NCBI GenBank assembly: GCA_030593145.1 | Contig: JAUVHU010000015.1 | Coordinates: 1-39,254, forward strand | Direction: 5' to 3' | Source of the DNA: Desulfobacteraceae bacterium | GTDB taxonomy: Bacteria > Desulfobacterota > Desulfobacteria > Desulfobacterales > ETH-SRB1 | Length of the DNA: 39,254 bases | Part shown: positions 17,272 to 25,776 of the stretch, one piece after another | Layout of the letters: each line of letters opens with the position of its first letter | Position numbering within the stretch: the first letter of the stretch is position 1 | Notes under the pieces: model-generated | What the model was told of the DNA's origin: nothing | The model's database searches: none | Seen by the model: only the letters and a program-made list of their open reading frames with translations | Position numbers and translations under genes: made by a program

Positions 17272-18660
17272 TCATGTTTTTACAAGTTTTGCCACAGACT
17301 CAATATGATATGTGTGTGGAAACATATCAACAGGCTGTATCTCCAGCGCCCTGTAACTGTCCTTCATAAGGCCAAGATCCCTTGCCATGGTGGCAGGGTT
17401 GCATGATACATATACTATTTTTTCCGGAGCCATTTCAATTACCTGCTTTACTACATCCTTGTGCATACCCATCCTGGGCGGATCTATTACCATGACATCC
17501 GGTCGTGAAGTAATCTGTGAAAAGCATTCCTTTATATCACCGGCAATAAAGCTGCAATTTGAAATGCCGTTTTTGCGGCAGTTGTTTTCGGCATCAGACA
17601 CGGCGCTTTCAACCATTTCTATACCTGTTATTTCTCCGGCGGAATCTGCAAGATAGATAGCTATCGCCCCTGTCCCGCTATAAAGATCTACAACTGTCTC
17701 GCTGCCTGTAAGACCGGCATAATCTTTTACTGTCCGGTAAAGCAACTCCGCGCTCCGGGTGTTTGTCTGGAAAAAAGAGTTTGCCGATATTTCAAACTCA
17801 ACATGACCGATCTTATCCTTTATGCAGGAATCACCGGCAAGAAGTATTTCATATTCGCCGATGGCAATGCCGGCCTTTCGCGTATTAATATTGTTTATCA
17901 CGGAAACTATTTCCGGATATTTGCTTGTCAAGATATCGGCCAGAGGCTGGACTTTTGCCGGTTCTTCCGTAGCGGTTATGATGTTTACCATCCAACGGTC
18001 ATAGGCTGCGGAATGTCTCAGCATAAGAAACCGCCAGAATCCTATATGGCTGCGAAGCCCGTAAACAGGCATATCGGAATTCTTTATAAAAGTTCTAACA
18101 TCATCGAGTATATAATTCCCGAGTTCCGGCTGGAGCAGACATTTTCTGGTATCAAGGACTTTGTAAAAAGTCCCCGGAGCATGAAGGCCGATGGCAAAAC
18201 CTGTATCAACATCTTCTTTCCCCATCTCATCAGGCAAAAGCCATCTTCTGTCTGAGCAGGAAAATTCCATCTTGTTCCTGTATCCGAAAATCAGGCTGGA
18301 AGGAATGACCGGATGAACCGTAATGCCATGTATAAACCCTATACGCTCAACTGAATCAACAACATGCTGCTGTTTGTACTCAAGTTGTTTTTCATAAGCT
18401 AAAAACTGCCATTTACACCCGCCACAATATCCGCTGTACATACAGGGGGAATCTATTCTAAATGGTGATGGTTCAATTACTTCAACCACACGAGCTTCGG
18501 CATAGCTTTTTTTCTTCTTGATTATCCTGGCGTTTACAAGATCTAAAGGCATTGCCCTGTCAACAAAAACAGCAAAACCGTCCACCCGCGCAACCCCCTT
18601 GCCGCCATACGCCATATCAGTAATTCTAAGTTCCAGCAGTTCACCTTTTTTTATTTTCAT
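17272..18660 (-). CDS. rlmD: 23S rRNA (uracil-C5)-methyltransferase, RlmD/RumA family
   Basis: 462 residues. An N-terminal TRAM domain (KKGELLELRITDMAYGGKGVARV) is followed by a [4Fe-4S] set (C-x5-C-x2-C in CMYSGYCGGC, with a later Cys at CLLQPE), the SAM site VVDLYSGTGAIAIYLA, DPPRMGMHKDV, and the catalytic VYVSCNPATMARDL. The enzyme methylates C5 of uracil in 23S rRNA (U1939 in E. coli) or, in related members, tRNA U54; the paralogue cannot be fixed from sequence alone. It is flanked on both sides by family A MITE-like copies: the upstream one ends about 8 bases before its ATG, leaving only the AAGGA ribosome site between, and the downstream one begins at its stop codon. Confidence 0.9.
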   Translation of the reverse strand: MKIKKGELLELRITDMAYGGKGVARVDGFAVFVDRAMPLDLVNARIIKKKKSYAEARVVEVIEPSPFRIDSPCMYSGYCGGCKWQFLAYEKQLEYKQQHVVDSVERIGFIHGITVHPVIPSSLIFGYRNKMEFSCSDRRWLLPDEMGKEDVDTGFAIGLHAPGTFYKVLDTRKCLLQPELGNYILDDVRTFIKNSDMPVYGLRSHIGFWRFLMLRHSAAYDRWMVNIITATEEPAKVQPLADILTSKYPEIVSVINNINTRKAGIAIGEYEILLAGDSCIKDKIGHVEFEISANSFFQTNTRSAELLYRTVKDYAGLTGSETVVDLYSGTGAIAIYLADSAGEITGIEMVESAVSDAENNCRKNGISNCSFIAGDIKECFSQITSRPDVMVIDPPRMGMHKDVVKQVIEMAPEKIVYVSCNPATMARDLGLMKDSYRALEIQPVDMFPHTYHIESVAKLVKT

Positions 18661-18667
18661 GTTATCC

Positions 18668-18943
18668 TTATAAACTCATTTCCGCTACGGAGCAGACAGG
18701 CAATTAAATTTGAAAATGGCTGACTGTTTAAGCGCATTAGTGAGCCTTAAGAAAAAACAGCCGATCATAAAACATCTTTGGTATTATCTATTAATTTCAA
18801 CCAACAAGGACAGTTCTGTTATCTTTTTGTATGCTGTTTTTTCTTTAGGATCACTTATTGCGTGAGTTTCAGACCTTTTCAAATTTAATTGCCTATCCGC
18901 GGAGTAATTTAATAGAGCCAATTTCAAAACTCACTTTTTTGAT
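18668..18943. mobile_element. MITE-like palindromic element, family A copy 2
   Basis: Same element and orientation as 16988-17271, with the inner words CAGACAGGCAATTAAATTTG and CAAATTTAATTGCC. Its right edge (ACTCACTTTTTTGA) overlaps the 3' end of cinA: the last codons and TGA stop of cinA are formed by element sequence. Its left edge lies within the ribosome-binding region of rlmD. Confidence 0.85.
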
Positions 18944-20181
18944 AAAAGCTCCATCCTCAACAAATCAAGGGCTTTCATAGCAAATATCTTCTTGTTCATT
19001 GACCTGTTGCCAGATGTAAAATTGAATCTATACTCTTTTATAGCATCAGGTGTGGCAATACCTACACACACTGTCCCAACAGGTTTTTCATCTGTTCCCC
19101 CACCCGGCCCTGCTATGCCGGTTGTCGCAAGGCCGTAATCCGCCCCGGAAACACGCCGAACACCTTCCGCCATCTCCTTTGCGGTCTCTTCGTGTACTGC
19201 TCCGCATCGTTCTATTGTTTCTGGCAATACACCCAACACCTTTATCTTTGCTTCATTTGAATATGTAACGCCTGAAAATAAAAAATAGTCTGAGCTTCCG
19301 GGCACATTTGTAATCCAGTGTGATAAAAGACCGCCAGTACAGCTTTCTGCAATCGCCAGACTCGCCTTTTTATGTCGAAGAAGATCTCCCACCACAGCTT
19401 CCATGGATTCTCCGTCAACAGAAAATACATTATCCCCGATCTTGCTCAAAATCCATTCAGAAGCCTTTATCAAAAGCTCATTGCATGTATTTTTATCTTT
19501 CCCTCGCGCGTAAAGTTTTACATGTATCTCCGGAAAATTTGCTCGAAATCCCGGTTTAATCCCAGAAAATTTTTCTGCTAAACCAGCAAGCCGCTGGTTT
19601 ATATCTGCCTCTGTCATCCCGAATATTGAAATGTTTCTGATAAAAGAAAATTCTCTTTTACTGCCATAACGTCTCTCAATCCAGGGCAATACAGAGTCTG
19701 CAAGCATCCTGCGCATTTCAAAAGGAACACCAGGCAAAAAGAAAAAATGACTTCTGCCGATTTTCAACTGAAAACCCGGCGCTGTTCCAACAGGATTGCA
19801 AAGACACTCAGCGCCCTCCGGCAGCATAGCCTGTTTCCTGTCAATGTCGGTCATGGAGCAGTTTCGAGTCTTGAAAAAATCTTCAATGCTGGATTGAGCT
19901 ATATCGTTAACAACCAGTCCAACACCTGCCGCCTTTGCGGCCGCCTCTGGTGTAAGATCATCAGTCGTGGGGCCAAGCCCGCCTGTTACCACTGCAATAT
20001 CAGCGCGGTTCCCTGTTTCTTTCAAGATAGAAACAATAGTATCAATATCATCACAAACAGAATTGTGCCTGAGAACCTGTATCCCTTCTCCTTCCAGCAT
20101 CTGTGCAATATGTGACGAGTTGCTGTCAATAACAGCGCCTGAACAAATTTCATCTCCTGTAATTATTATTTCCGCTATCAT
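18931..20181 (-). CDS. cinA: CinA-family protein (MoCF domain plus nicotinamide-nucleotide amidase)
   Basis: 416 residues, the standard two-domain CinA. The N-terminal half is a molybdopterin-binding-like domain (AEIIITGDEICSGAVIDSNS, VVTGGLGPTTDDLTPEA) with ADP-ribose pyrophosphatase-type activity in characterised members. The C-terminal half is a PncC-like amidase (AESCTGGLLSHWITNVPGSSDYF, GIAGPGGGTDEKPVGTV), which deamidates NMN in pyridine-nucleotide salvage. The last three or four codons and the stop come from the edge of the family A MITE-like element, so the original C-terminus may have been trimmed slightly; no conserved part seems lost. It is divergent from lnt, with a ~96-base shared upstream region. 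Confidence 0.93.
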   Translation of the reverse strand: MIAEIIITGDEICSGAVIDSNSSHIAQMLEGEGIQVLRHNSVCDDIDTIVSILKETGNRADIAVVTGGLGPTTDDLTPEAAAKAAGVGLVVNDIAQSSIEDFFKTRNCSMTDIDRKQAMLPEGAECLCNPVGTAPGFQLKIGRSHFFFLPGVPFEMRRMLADSVLPWIERRYGSKREFSFIRNISIFGMTEADINQRLAGLAEKFSGIKPGFRANFPEIHVKLYARGKDKNTCNELLIKASEWILSKIGDNVFSVDGESMEAVVGDLLRHKKASLAIAESCTGGLLSHWITNVPGSSDYFLFSGVTYSNEAKIKVLGVLPETIERCGAVHEETAKEMAEGVRRVSGADYGLATTGIAGPGGGTDEKPVGTVCVGIATPDAIKEYRFNFTSGNRSMNKKIFAMKALDLLRMELLSKK

Positions 20182-20277
20182 TTGATAATTATCCCTGAAT
20201 ATTGTATCTTTGATAAATTCGTAAAAAAACTCGAATTTACCAGAACCAAACCCTTAACACCTGACACTTAACACCTT

Positions 20278-21861
20278 ATGACACTTATACAATATTATGA
20301 CAAGAGCGACAGGCTGAAAATTATCTTAGCTATTCTTAGCGGTCTGCTGCTCACAGGGTCCTTTCCAAAGATCGGAATCTCCTGGTTTGCGTGGTTTGCC
20401 CTTGTTCCACTGCTTATCTCCTTAAGAAATCTTTCAATGCAAAAAAGTTTTTTCCTTGGGTTTTTAACAGGACTCTCCCATTATATTACTCTATTATACT
20501 GGCTCCCATATACTATGAAAACATACGGTCACCTTCCTTTTTTACTGTGTGTGATCGTACTTATCCTTTTGTCCTCCTTCCTTGCTCTCTATATGGCAGG
20601 CTTTTCAGCCACGCTGTCAAAGCTCTGCTCAAAACCAGGCATGTCCCTTATTCTGGCGCCTGCCATATGGGTATCATTTGAATATATGCGCACACTTTTT
20701 TTCTTCGGGTTTCCCTGGGAACTAATCGGATATTCCCAATATAAAAATTTACATTTGATTCAAATTGCAGATATATTTGGTGTTTACGGCGTTTCCTTTT
20801 TAATTGTTCTGTCAAATTCGGCAATTCACCTTGTATTTCTTAGCATAACCGATAAACACCGGCAAAAAAAGGCTGTAACAAAAAAGCTTGCCGCAGCCGC
20901 AATGTCTGTTTTTGCCCTGGCATTTATTCTTGTCTGGTTTTATGGAAAATGGAGTATTCAATCAATTGATAAACTGATATATACCGCCCCATCTGTAAAG
21001 GCCGCAATTGTCCAAGGCAACATAGACCAGTCAATAAAATGGGACCCTGCATTTCAAACCAAATCCGTAAATAAATATATTGAACTCTCTCTTCTGGCTA
21101 AAAAAGATAATCCTGACCTTACAATATGGCCTGAAACCGCCACCCCTTTTTATTTTCTCAACAATATCAAGCTGTCAAATATAGTTCAAAAGGGAATTAA
21201 AGATACAGGCTCGGATTTTCTGATAGGCAGCCCTTCCTTTGTCCATAGAAAAGAGGTTGTTGAATATTACAACAGCGCATATCTAATAACGCGGGATGGA
21301 AAGGTGCGCGGCAAATATGACAAGGTGCATCTTGTTCCCTTCGGAGAATATATTCCTTTCAATAAATGGCTGCCCTTTATCGGCAAATTTGTGGAAGGAG
21401 TGGGCGATTTTAAATCAGGCGTCAGGGGAAAAACCATAACATGGTCTGATTACAAATTGGGCTTGCAGATCTGTTATGAAATAATATTCCCCCGCCTTTC
21501 CAGGGACATGGTAAGAAACGACGCGGCATTACTGATAAATATCACAAATGATGCCTGGTTTGGCAAAACCGCTGCCCCCTACCAGCATTTTTCCATGGCT
21601 GTCTTCAGAGCAGTAGAAAACAAACGCTCTTTAATAAGATCCGCCAATACCGGTATAAGCGGATTTATTGACCCATCGGGCAGGATTCTTGGGAAAACCG
21701 ATCTTTTTGTCGAAGCAACGATGACCCGCTGTGTGCCTGTAATTCAAATTACAACTCTATATACCCGCTTTGGAGATCTGTTCGCCACAATCTGTATGGT
21801 TGCAACTATTATTTGTTTTGTGTTAAAATATAATTATAATATAAAATTGCGTAAAAAATGA
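20278..21861 (+). CDS. lnt: Apolipoprotein N-acyltransferase
   Basis: 527 residues. About six to eight N-terminal membrane spans (residues ~12-225) precede a periplasmic nitrilase-fold domain with the catalytic Glu in TIWPETATPF, Lys in GKYDKVHLVPFGEYIPF and Cys in LGLQICYEIIFPR, followed by NITNDAWFGKTAAPYQH. Lnt adds the third acyl chain to the N-terminal Cys of lipoproteins in the inner membrane, so the organism has a Gram-negative type envelope. One C-terminal span follows at about 500-520. The start is the ATG at 20278; a conventional ribosome site is weak because a short TTAACACC repeat (about 20250-20276) occupies that position. It is followed by a palindromic repeat and prfB. Confidence 0.94.
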   Translation: MTLIQYYDKSDRLKIILAILSGLLLTGSFPKIGISWFAWFALVPLLISLRNLSMQKSFFLGFLTGLSHYITLLYWLPYTMKTYGHLPFLLCVIVLILLSSFLALYMAGFSATLSKLCSKPGMSLILAPAIWVSFEYMRTLFFFGFPWELIGYSQYKNLHLIQIADIFGVYGVSFLIVLSNSAIHLVFLSITDKHRQKKAVTKKLAAAAMSVFALAFILVWFYGKWSIQSIDKLIYTAPSVKAAIVQGNIDQSIKWDPAFQTKSVNKYIELSLLAKKDNPDLTIWPETATPFYFLNNIKLSNIVQKGIKDTGSDFLIGSPSFVHRKEVVEYYNSAYLITRDGKVRGKYDKVHLVPFGEYIPFNKWLPFIGKFVEGVGDFKSGVRGKTITWSDYKLGLQICYEIIFPRLSRDMVRNDAALLINITNDAWFGKTAAPYQHFSMAVFRAVENKRSLIRSANTGISGFIDPSGRILGKTDLFVEATMTRCVPVIQITTLYTRFGDLFATICMVATIICFVLKYNYNIKLRKK

Positions 21862-21869
21862 TAACAATT

Positions 21870-21993
21870 CAGCCACAAAGGCACTAAGGCACTAAGATTA
21901 TATTATAATTCAGGGAATTAGGAATTGAAGGATATTGTCACTTTTAATTCCTAAATTATATCCCTCCTTTGTGTCTTTGTGCCTTAGTGGCTG
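21870..21993. repeat. Palindromic word-repeat element between lnt and prfB
   Basis: CAGCCACAAAGGCACTAAGG at the left is mirrored by CTTTGTGCCTTAGTGGCTG at the right, and inside, GGAATTAGGAATTGAAGG faces TTAATTCCTAAATT. It can form a long two-tier hairpin that ends just before the prfB ribosome site (GGAGG). Confidence 0.75.
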
Positions 21994-22016
21994 AACTAAA
22001 AAATGGAGGTAACAAT

Positions 22017-23106
22017 ATGTCTATAGAACTTAATAATACCATCAATGAGCTTTTCCTGAAATTAGAACAATTGAAAGGTTGTCTTTGACCTTGTCGGCAA
22101 AGAAAAAAGATTAAAGGAAATCGAACAATTAATCGCAAAAAAAGGATTCTGGGACAACCCTGAAGAAACCACGGATATATTAAAAGAGCGTAGTTTAATT
22201 TCCGGTAAAATCAAAATCTGGAAAGACATCTATAATGATTTAGAAGAAAGTAAATTACTTCTCGACCTTGCCCTGGAAGAATCAGACACCGATGTAATCG
22301 AAGAGGCAACCGGTCAGGTTCAGGCCATTGACAAAAAAATACATGATTTTTCACTTGACCTTATGCTTGACGGCGTGGATGACCAAAACAACGCGATTGT
22401 TTCCATAAATGCCGGGGCAGGTGGCACAGAAGCCCAGGACTGGGCAGAAATGCTCTTTAGAATGTATGCAAGATGGAGTGACCGTAAAGGCTATCAGGTC
22501 AAAATAATAGATTTTCAGTCCGGCGATGAAGCAGGAATTAAAAGTGTTACTTTTACAGCAAGCGGACAATATGCTTACGGGTACTTAAAGACTGAAAAAG
22601 GCGTGCACCGCCTGGTAAGGATTTCACCTTTTAATGCAAGCGGAAAGCGGCATACTTCCTTTGCTTCCGTCTTTGTCTATCCTGAGCTGGACAAAGGAAT
22701 AATTGTCGAAATTGATGATAAAGATCTGCGCATTGATGTTTTCAGGGCCAGTGGGGCCGGCGGACAACATGTTAACAAAACAAACAGTGCAATCCGCATT
22801 ACTCACCTTCCCAGCAAGATAGTTGTGCAGTGCCAGCAGGAAAAATCCCAGCACAGAAACAAAGAAATGGCAATGAAGGTGCTTAAAGCCCGGCTTTACC
22901 AGGTTGAAAAGCAGAAGCAGGACGAAAAAATTCAAGAAATACATAACGGCAAAGATGAAATTGGCTTTGGCAGCCAGATCAGATCGTATGTCCTGCATCC
23001 TTATCAAATGGTCAAGGATCACAGGATAAACCTTGAGGTTGGCAATGTAAATAATGTTCTGGATGGAGGAATTGATCCTTTTATTGAGGGGATGCTTCTT
23101 TCGTAA
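22017..23106 (+). CDS. prfB: Peptide chain release factor 2, expressed by programmed +1 frameshift
   Basis: The zero frame from the ATG at 22017 (ribosome site TGGAGG) encodes MSIELNNTINELFLKLEQLKGCL and stops at TGA 22086-22088. The +1 frame continues from GAC at 22087 (DLVGKEKRLKEIEQLI) without interruption to TAA at 23104-23106, giving a product of about 362 residues, normal for RF2. The peptidyl-tRNA hydrolysis motif GGQ lies in ASGAGGQHVNKTNSAIR. RF2 terminates at UGA and UAA; when RF2 is scarce the ribosome slips at CUU-UGA-C and makes more. In an organism that also reads UGA as selenocysteine, this regulation sits at the crossing point of two recoding events. Confidence 0.95.
22074..22089 (+). 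promoter_or_regulatory. prfB frameshift site
   Basis: The sequence AAAGGTTGTCTTTGAC contains the canonical slip site CTT-TGA-C (22083-22089) preceded by a Shine-Dalgarno-like AAAGG four bases upstream. This is weaker than the AGGGGG of E. coli but similarly placed. Confidence 0.9.
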
Positions 23107-23132
23107 TTGGCTAAAAATAGTTTACACTTTTT

Positions 23133-23270
23133 TTTGAACCGCAGAATATCGAACAAGGAATTATGAATGTCGAAGTAAGGTATTCTATCATTTTTAATGT
23201 TTAAAAAGATAGAGCGCAGCGATTCCACAATTCATCATTCGAAATTCCTTGTTCGATATTCGATATTCAA
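23133..23270. repeat. Palindromic intergenic element, family B copy 2
   Basis: TTTGAACCGCAGAATATCG on the left and TTGTTCGATATTCGATATTC on the right, with centre AAAAAGATAGAGCGCAGCG. It shares arms with 8324-8498 and centre with 15253-15342. It lies between prfB and its probable terminator; the rest of 23107-23407 is non-coding. Confidence 0.75.
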
Positions 23271-23360
23271 ATAATGCTTTTTCGAATTAGCAATACCTCA
23301 ACGAAAATAGCCAAATTTTCAAAGCGCTAAATTATTACAGAATACCAAGTTTTTTTGCAA

Positions 23361-23399
23361 AGCAGCCTTGCCATAAATCATGACAGGGCTGCTTTTTTT
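23361..23399 (+). terminator. Rho-independent terminator downstream of prfB
   Basis: Stem AGCAGCCTTG (23361-23370) pairs with CAGGGCTGCT (23384-23393) with one mismatch, followed by TTTTTT. It lies between prfB and the convergent EF-hand-like gene. Confidence 0.8.
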
Positions 23400-23407
23400 A
23401 TATATCT

Positions 23408-23785
23408 TTACTTTGATGAAGGCGCTTTAGTTTGAAAATTATCACAAATCCCGTCTCCATCCGCATCTACATAGTTTGGCTTTGCAACACCCGCCCTGTT
23501 AATGGAACCCTTTCCATCCCTGAAACCTCTACGTAAGCCTTTACGTCCGGCCTGTTTGCCTGCGCCGTAGCCCTTACCGCGTCTGTAATCGGTTCTATCA
23601 ACCCTGGCGTCAATATTATCACAAATTCCATCGCCATTTTGATCCACAAAATTAGGCCCTCTTTGAGCTGCTGTGTTTTTTGGACCACTTCCATCTTTAA
23701 CGCCTTTGCCGCTGCCGGCATATGCAAATGAAACAGCCGTCAGTAAACCTAAACTCAGAACTGCTACTTTAAATATACTTTTCAT
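23408..23785 (-). CDS. Exported small protein with two EF-hand/TSP3-like calcium loops
   Basis: 125 residues with a clear signal peptide (MKSIFKVAVLSLGLLTAVSFAYA). The mature part is basic and glycine-rich and carries two near-identical acidic loops, FVDQNGDGICDN (~46-57) and YVDADGDGICDN (~104-115), with the DxNxDGxxD pattern of calcium-binding EF-hand or thrombospondin type-3 repeats. Each loop has a single Cys that could pair with the other. Similar short proteins occur beside ECF sigma factors and envelope metal-stress genes; here a sigma factor and a membrane protein lie upstream on the same strand, beyond a palindromic element. A good ribosome site (AGGGAGG) precedes the ATG. Calcium binding is inferred from the motif. 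Confidence 0.8.
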   Translation of the reverse strand: MKSIFKVAVLSLGLLTAVSFAYAGSGKGVKDGSGPKNTAAQRGPNFVDQNGDGICDNIDARVDRTDYRRGKGYGAGKQAGRKGLRRGFRDGKGSINRAGVAKPNYVDADGDGICDNFQTKAPSSK

Positions 23786-23951
23786 TTTTCCATCCTCCCT
23801 GTTCTATTGTATTGGGTTATTATATTAACTTTACCTTTCACTTACTAATACAATTGGAAGACAATTTTTCTTTCACTTTTTTAATTTTTTTGAAAACAAG
23901 GTAACTTTTTAAGTTTATGAAACAAGCCGTTCACAGTAAGCTTCAGGTATG

Positions 23952-24126
23952 ATTAAATTTAAATCAGGGAACTGTTTGAGCGTATTAGAAATCGTTAAGA
24001 AAGAACTTGAGCACGATATTGATCGTTATAAAGGATTGTTGGAATGTCTCTATCGTTATTTTTATTATGACCTGTTCTTTCTTTACGATTTCTTATACGA
24101 GAGTTTTTCCTGGTTTAAATTTAATT
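23952..24126. mobile_element. Divergent MITE-like element related to family A
   Basis: ATTAAATTTAAATCAGG...GTTAAGAAAGAAC on the left mirrors GTTCTTTCTTTACGATTTC...CCTGGTTTAAATTTAAT on the right, forming a ~175-base palindrome. Words such as ATTAAATTT, ACTGTTTGAGCGTATTAG and TTAAGAAA match the arms of family A, but the outer TIR is missing. An open frame inside (23949-24134) follows the palindrome and is not taken as a gene. Confidence 0.6.
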
Positions 24127-24170
24127 ATACATGAAGCGGATATATTATGAAAAAGCTAAAATGTTACAAA

Positions 24171-24207
24171 TAAAAAAAGACAGGCAAATATTACCTGTCT
24201 TTTCTTG
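24171..24207 (-). terminator. Terminator of the sigma factor operon
   Basis: AAAAGACAGG / CCTGTCTTTT (stem centred on 24189, 9-nt loop) with a T-run on the minus strand after the hairpin (AAAAAAA on the plus strand at 24172-24178). It follows the membrane protein gene ending at 24253. Confidence 0.75.
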
Positions 24208-24252
24208 TCTGTCTGCATTTTTACAAAAAAGCCATGGCTATTTATTTCGACA

Positions 24253-25005
24253 TCACCTGTTATCTCCCATATTTCTCATAACGCCGGAATGCCGCATCCT
24301 GCCTCGACCTTTTCGCCCCTGCCATGGCCGAATTTCATCTGCGACAAACTGACTTTCTCCTTTCATTTTTCCAAGGATCTTTATTTTTAGATTTTTTGCA
24401 GGTCTAAGCCGGCCTTTCCAGATAGTATCGCCAATATCAACAACCCAAATATTCTCCTGTAAATCTTCAATCTGTATCTTTTGCTCGGAAATTATTTTGA
24501 CAATCTTTCCGGCAAGCAGCCCCTGCCCTGGCGACATCCACACTCTTTGTTTCCGTTCCTGCAGCTCTCTATAAAATGGCACATTATGTTGAAATGCTGT
24601 TTCCAGTCTTTCCGACAACCCTGTTCCATACAAAATACCGCCGCCGATAATTGAAAGAGCAATACTTCCCGAGATTACCCATAATGTACGATAGCGATAT
24701 CCCTGCTCTGTACGCCGAAAGTAATAATAGGCAAATACTGTAAATCCTGATAAAAAGATCAGCCAGAAAAATGGAATTACCAGGAGCGCAAACTCTAACG
24801 GACTGCGGATGAAGTATTGATACAAATCCCATTCAGCGTATTTTAACTGAAATATTGCAATAGCGCTGGCGACACTTCCAAGCAGAATTGACAGACCAAA
24901 TACCGTCCATATTACAGAACGCCTGAACAGAAAACGGCTTTTTGAATATGGACGTACTTTATCTTCCTTGATTTTTTGTAAGATATTTTTGCTTATGTCT
25001 TTCAT
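24253..25005 (-). CDS. Membrane protein encoded with ECF sigma factor (possible anti-sigma partner)
   Basis: 250 residues, family not recognised. The N-terminal ~25 residues are charged and cytoplasmic (MKDISKNILQKIKEDKVRPYSK). Three hydrophobic segments follow at about 30-52, 72-95 and 109-130, then a ~120-residue soluble C-terminal region with beta-rich stretches (GLLAGKIVKIISEQKIQIEDL, NIWVVDIGDTIW) and a basic, methionine- and arginine-rich tail. Its ATG is 4 bases after the stop of the sigma factor gene, so the two are co-translated. Genes in this position usually encode the membrane-bound anti-sigma factor, but no zinc-finger (ZAS) or RsgI domain is seen, so that role is context-based inference. 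Confidence 0.75.
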   Translation of the reverse strand: MKDISKNILQKIKEDKVRPYSKSRFLFRRSVIWTVFGLSILLGSVASAIAIFQLKYAEWDLYQYFIRSPLEFALLVIPFFWLIFLSGFTVFAYYYFRRTEQGYRYRTLWVISGSIALSIIGGGILYGTGLSERLETAFQHNVPFYRELQERKQRVWMSPGQGLLAGKIVKIISEQKIQIEDLQENIWVVDIGDTIWKGRLRPAKNLKIKILGKMKGESQFVADEIRPWQGRKGRGRMRHSGVMRNMGDNR

Positions 25006-25009
25006 AATG

Positions 25010-25630
25010 TTATATCAGGCTTTCAAGTTTATGATGCTCGGCTATTTTCCTGAATTTTGATTTTGCGCGGTTGATCAGGGTTGCGACAGTACCAGCAGGT
25101 TTGCGCAGTATATGGCTGATCTCATCATAGCTTTTATCTTCAAAAAAACGAAGGATAAGTATCTCACGATATTTATCCGGAAGTTCTTTTAGCGCCTTCC
25201 TTACCTTTTCAATATTCTCCCTGCCTATATAGTCATCCTGAACATCGAATGTATCGCGAACAAGCCTGGCCATATTATTAACATCATCATCTTCAATATT
25301 CAAACTGATCATTGCTGAATATGATTTTTTCTTATGGTATTGATTAATAATTTCATTATGAGCAATACGATAAATCCAACTTGAAAATTTCAACTTTTGA
25401 TTGAAGCCGTTGAGGTTGCGATATACCTTGATAAATATTTCCTGCAATATGTCTGCTGATTCCTCCTCGCTGACATTGGTTATCCGCTTGCTATAACGCA
25501 GTATCCTGGGCTCATATCTTTTCATCAAATAATAGAAACAATCCTGATTCTCCAACGAAGCTTGCACCAGTTGCTCGTCCGACATGTTTTCGTAATCAGT
25601 CATTTTTTGTTTTTTTGCGATCACTGCCAC
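25010..25630 (-). CDS. RNA polymerase ECF-family sigma-70 factor
   Basis: About 197-206 residues, depending on whether translation begins at GTG 25630 or ATG 25603 (MTDYENMSDEQ); neither has a good ribosome site. Region 2 is clear (EEESADILQEIFIKVYRNLNGF, SSWIYRIAHNEIINQYHKKK) and region 4 follows (ALKELPDKYREILILRFFEDKSYDEISHILRKPAGTVATLINRAKSKFRK). The arrangement matches RpoE-like ECF sigma factors that direct envelope or stress regulons. It heads a two-gene unit with the membrane protein. It lies 147 bases after the arsM stop on the same strand, so readthrough from the arsenic operon is possible, but a separate promoter is more likely. Confidence 0.92.
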   Translation of the reverse strand: MAVIAKKQKMTDYENMSDEQLVQASLENQDCFYYLMKRYEPRILRYSKRITNVSEEESADILQEIFIKVYRNLNGFNQKLKFSSWIYRIAHNEIINQYHKKKSYSAMISLNIEDDDVNNMARLVRDTFDVQDDYIGRENIEKVRKALKELPDKYREILILRFFEDKSYDEISHILRKPAGTVATLINRAKSKFRKIAEHHKLESLI

Positions 25631-25776
25631 AGCGTTACTCAGTTCAAAAAAGAAAGATAATGGCCAAAAGAAACATCAGTATGGGTCCGATAACCAGGTT
25701 TAGCCGCTGAAAGGCTTCACACTCAAGTCTTCCGATACGCTCGACTGTGCCGCCTGTCTACCAATGCCCATCGATT

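Noticed and set aside
22086-22088. TGA in prfB as a selenocysteine codon
   Set aside because: The frame changes by +1 immediately after it and the site is the standard CTT-TGA-C release factor 2 frameshift.
23949-24134. 61-residue frame on the plus strand
   Set aside because: It lies wholly within a palindromic MITE-like element and its sequence follows the inverted repeat.
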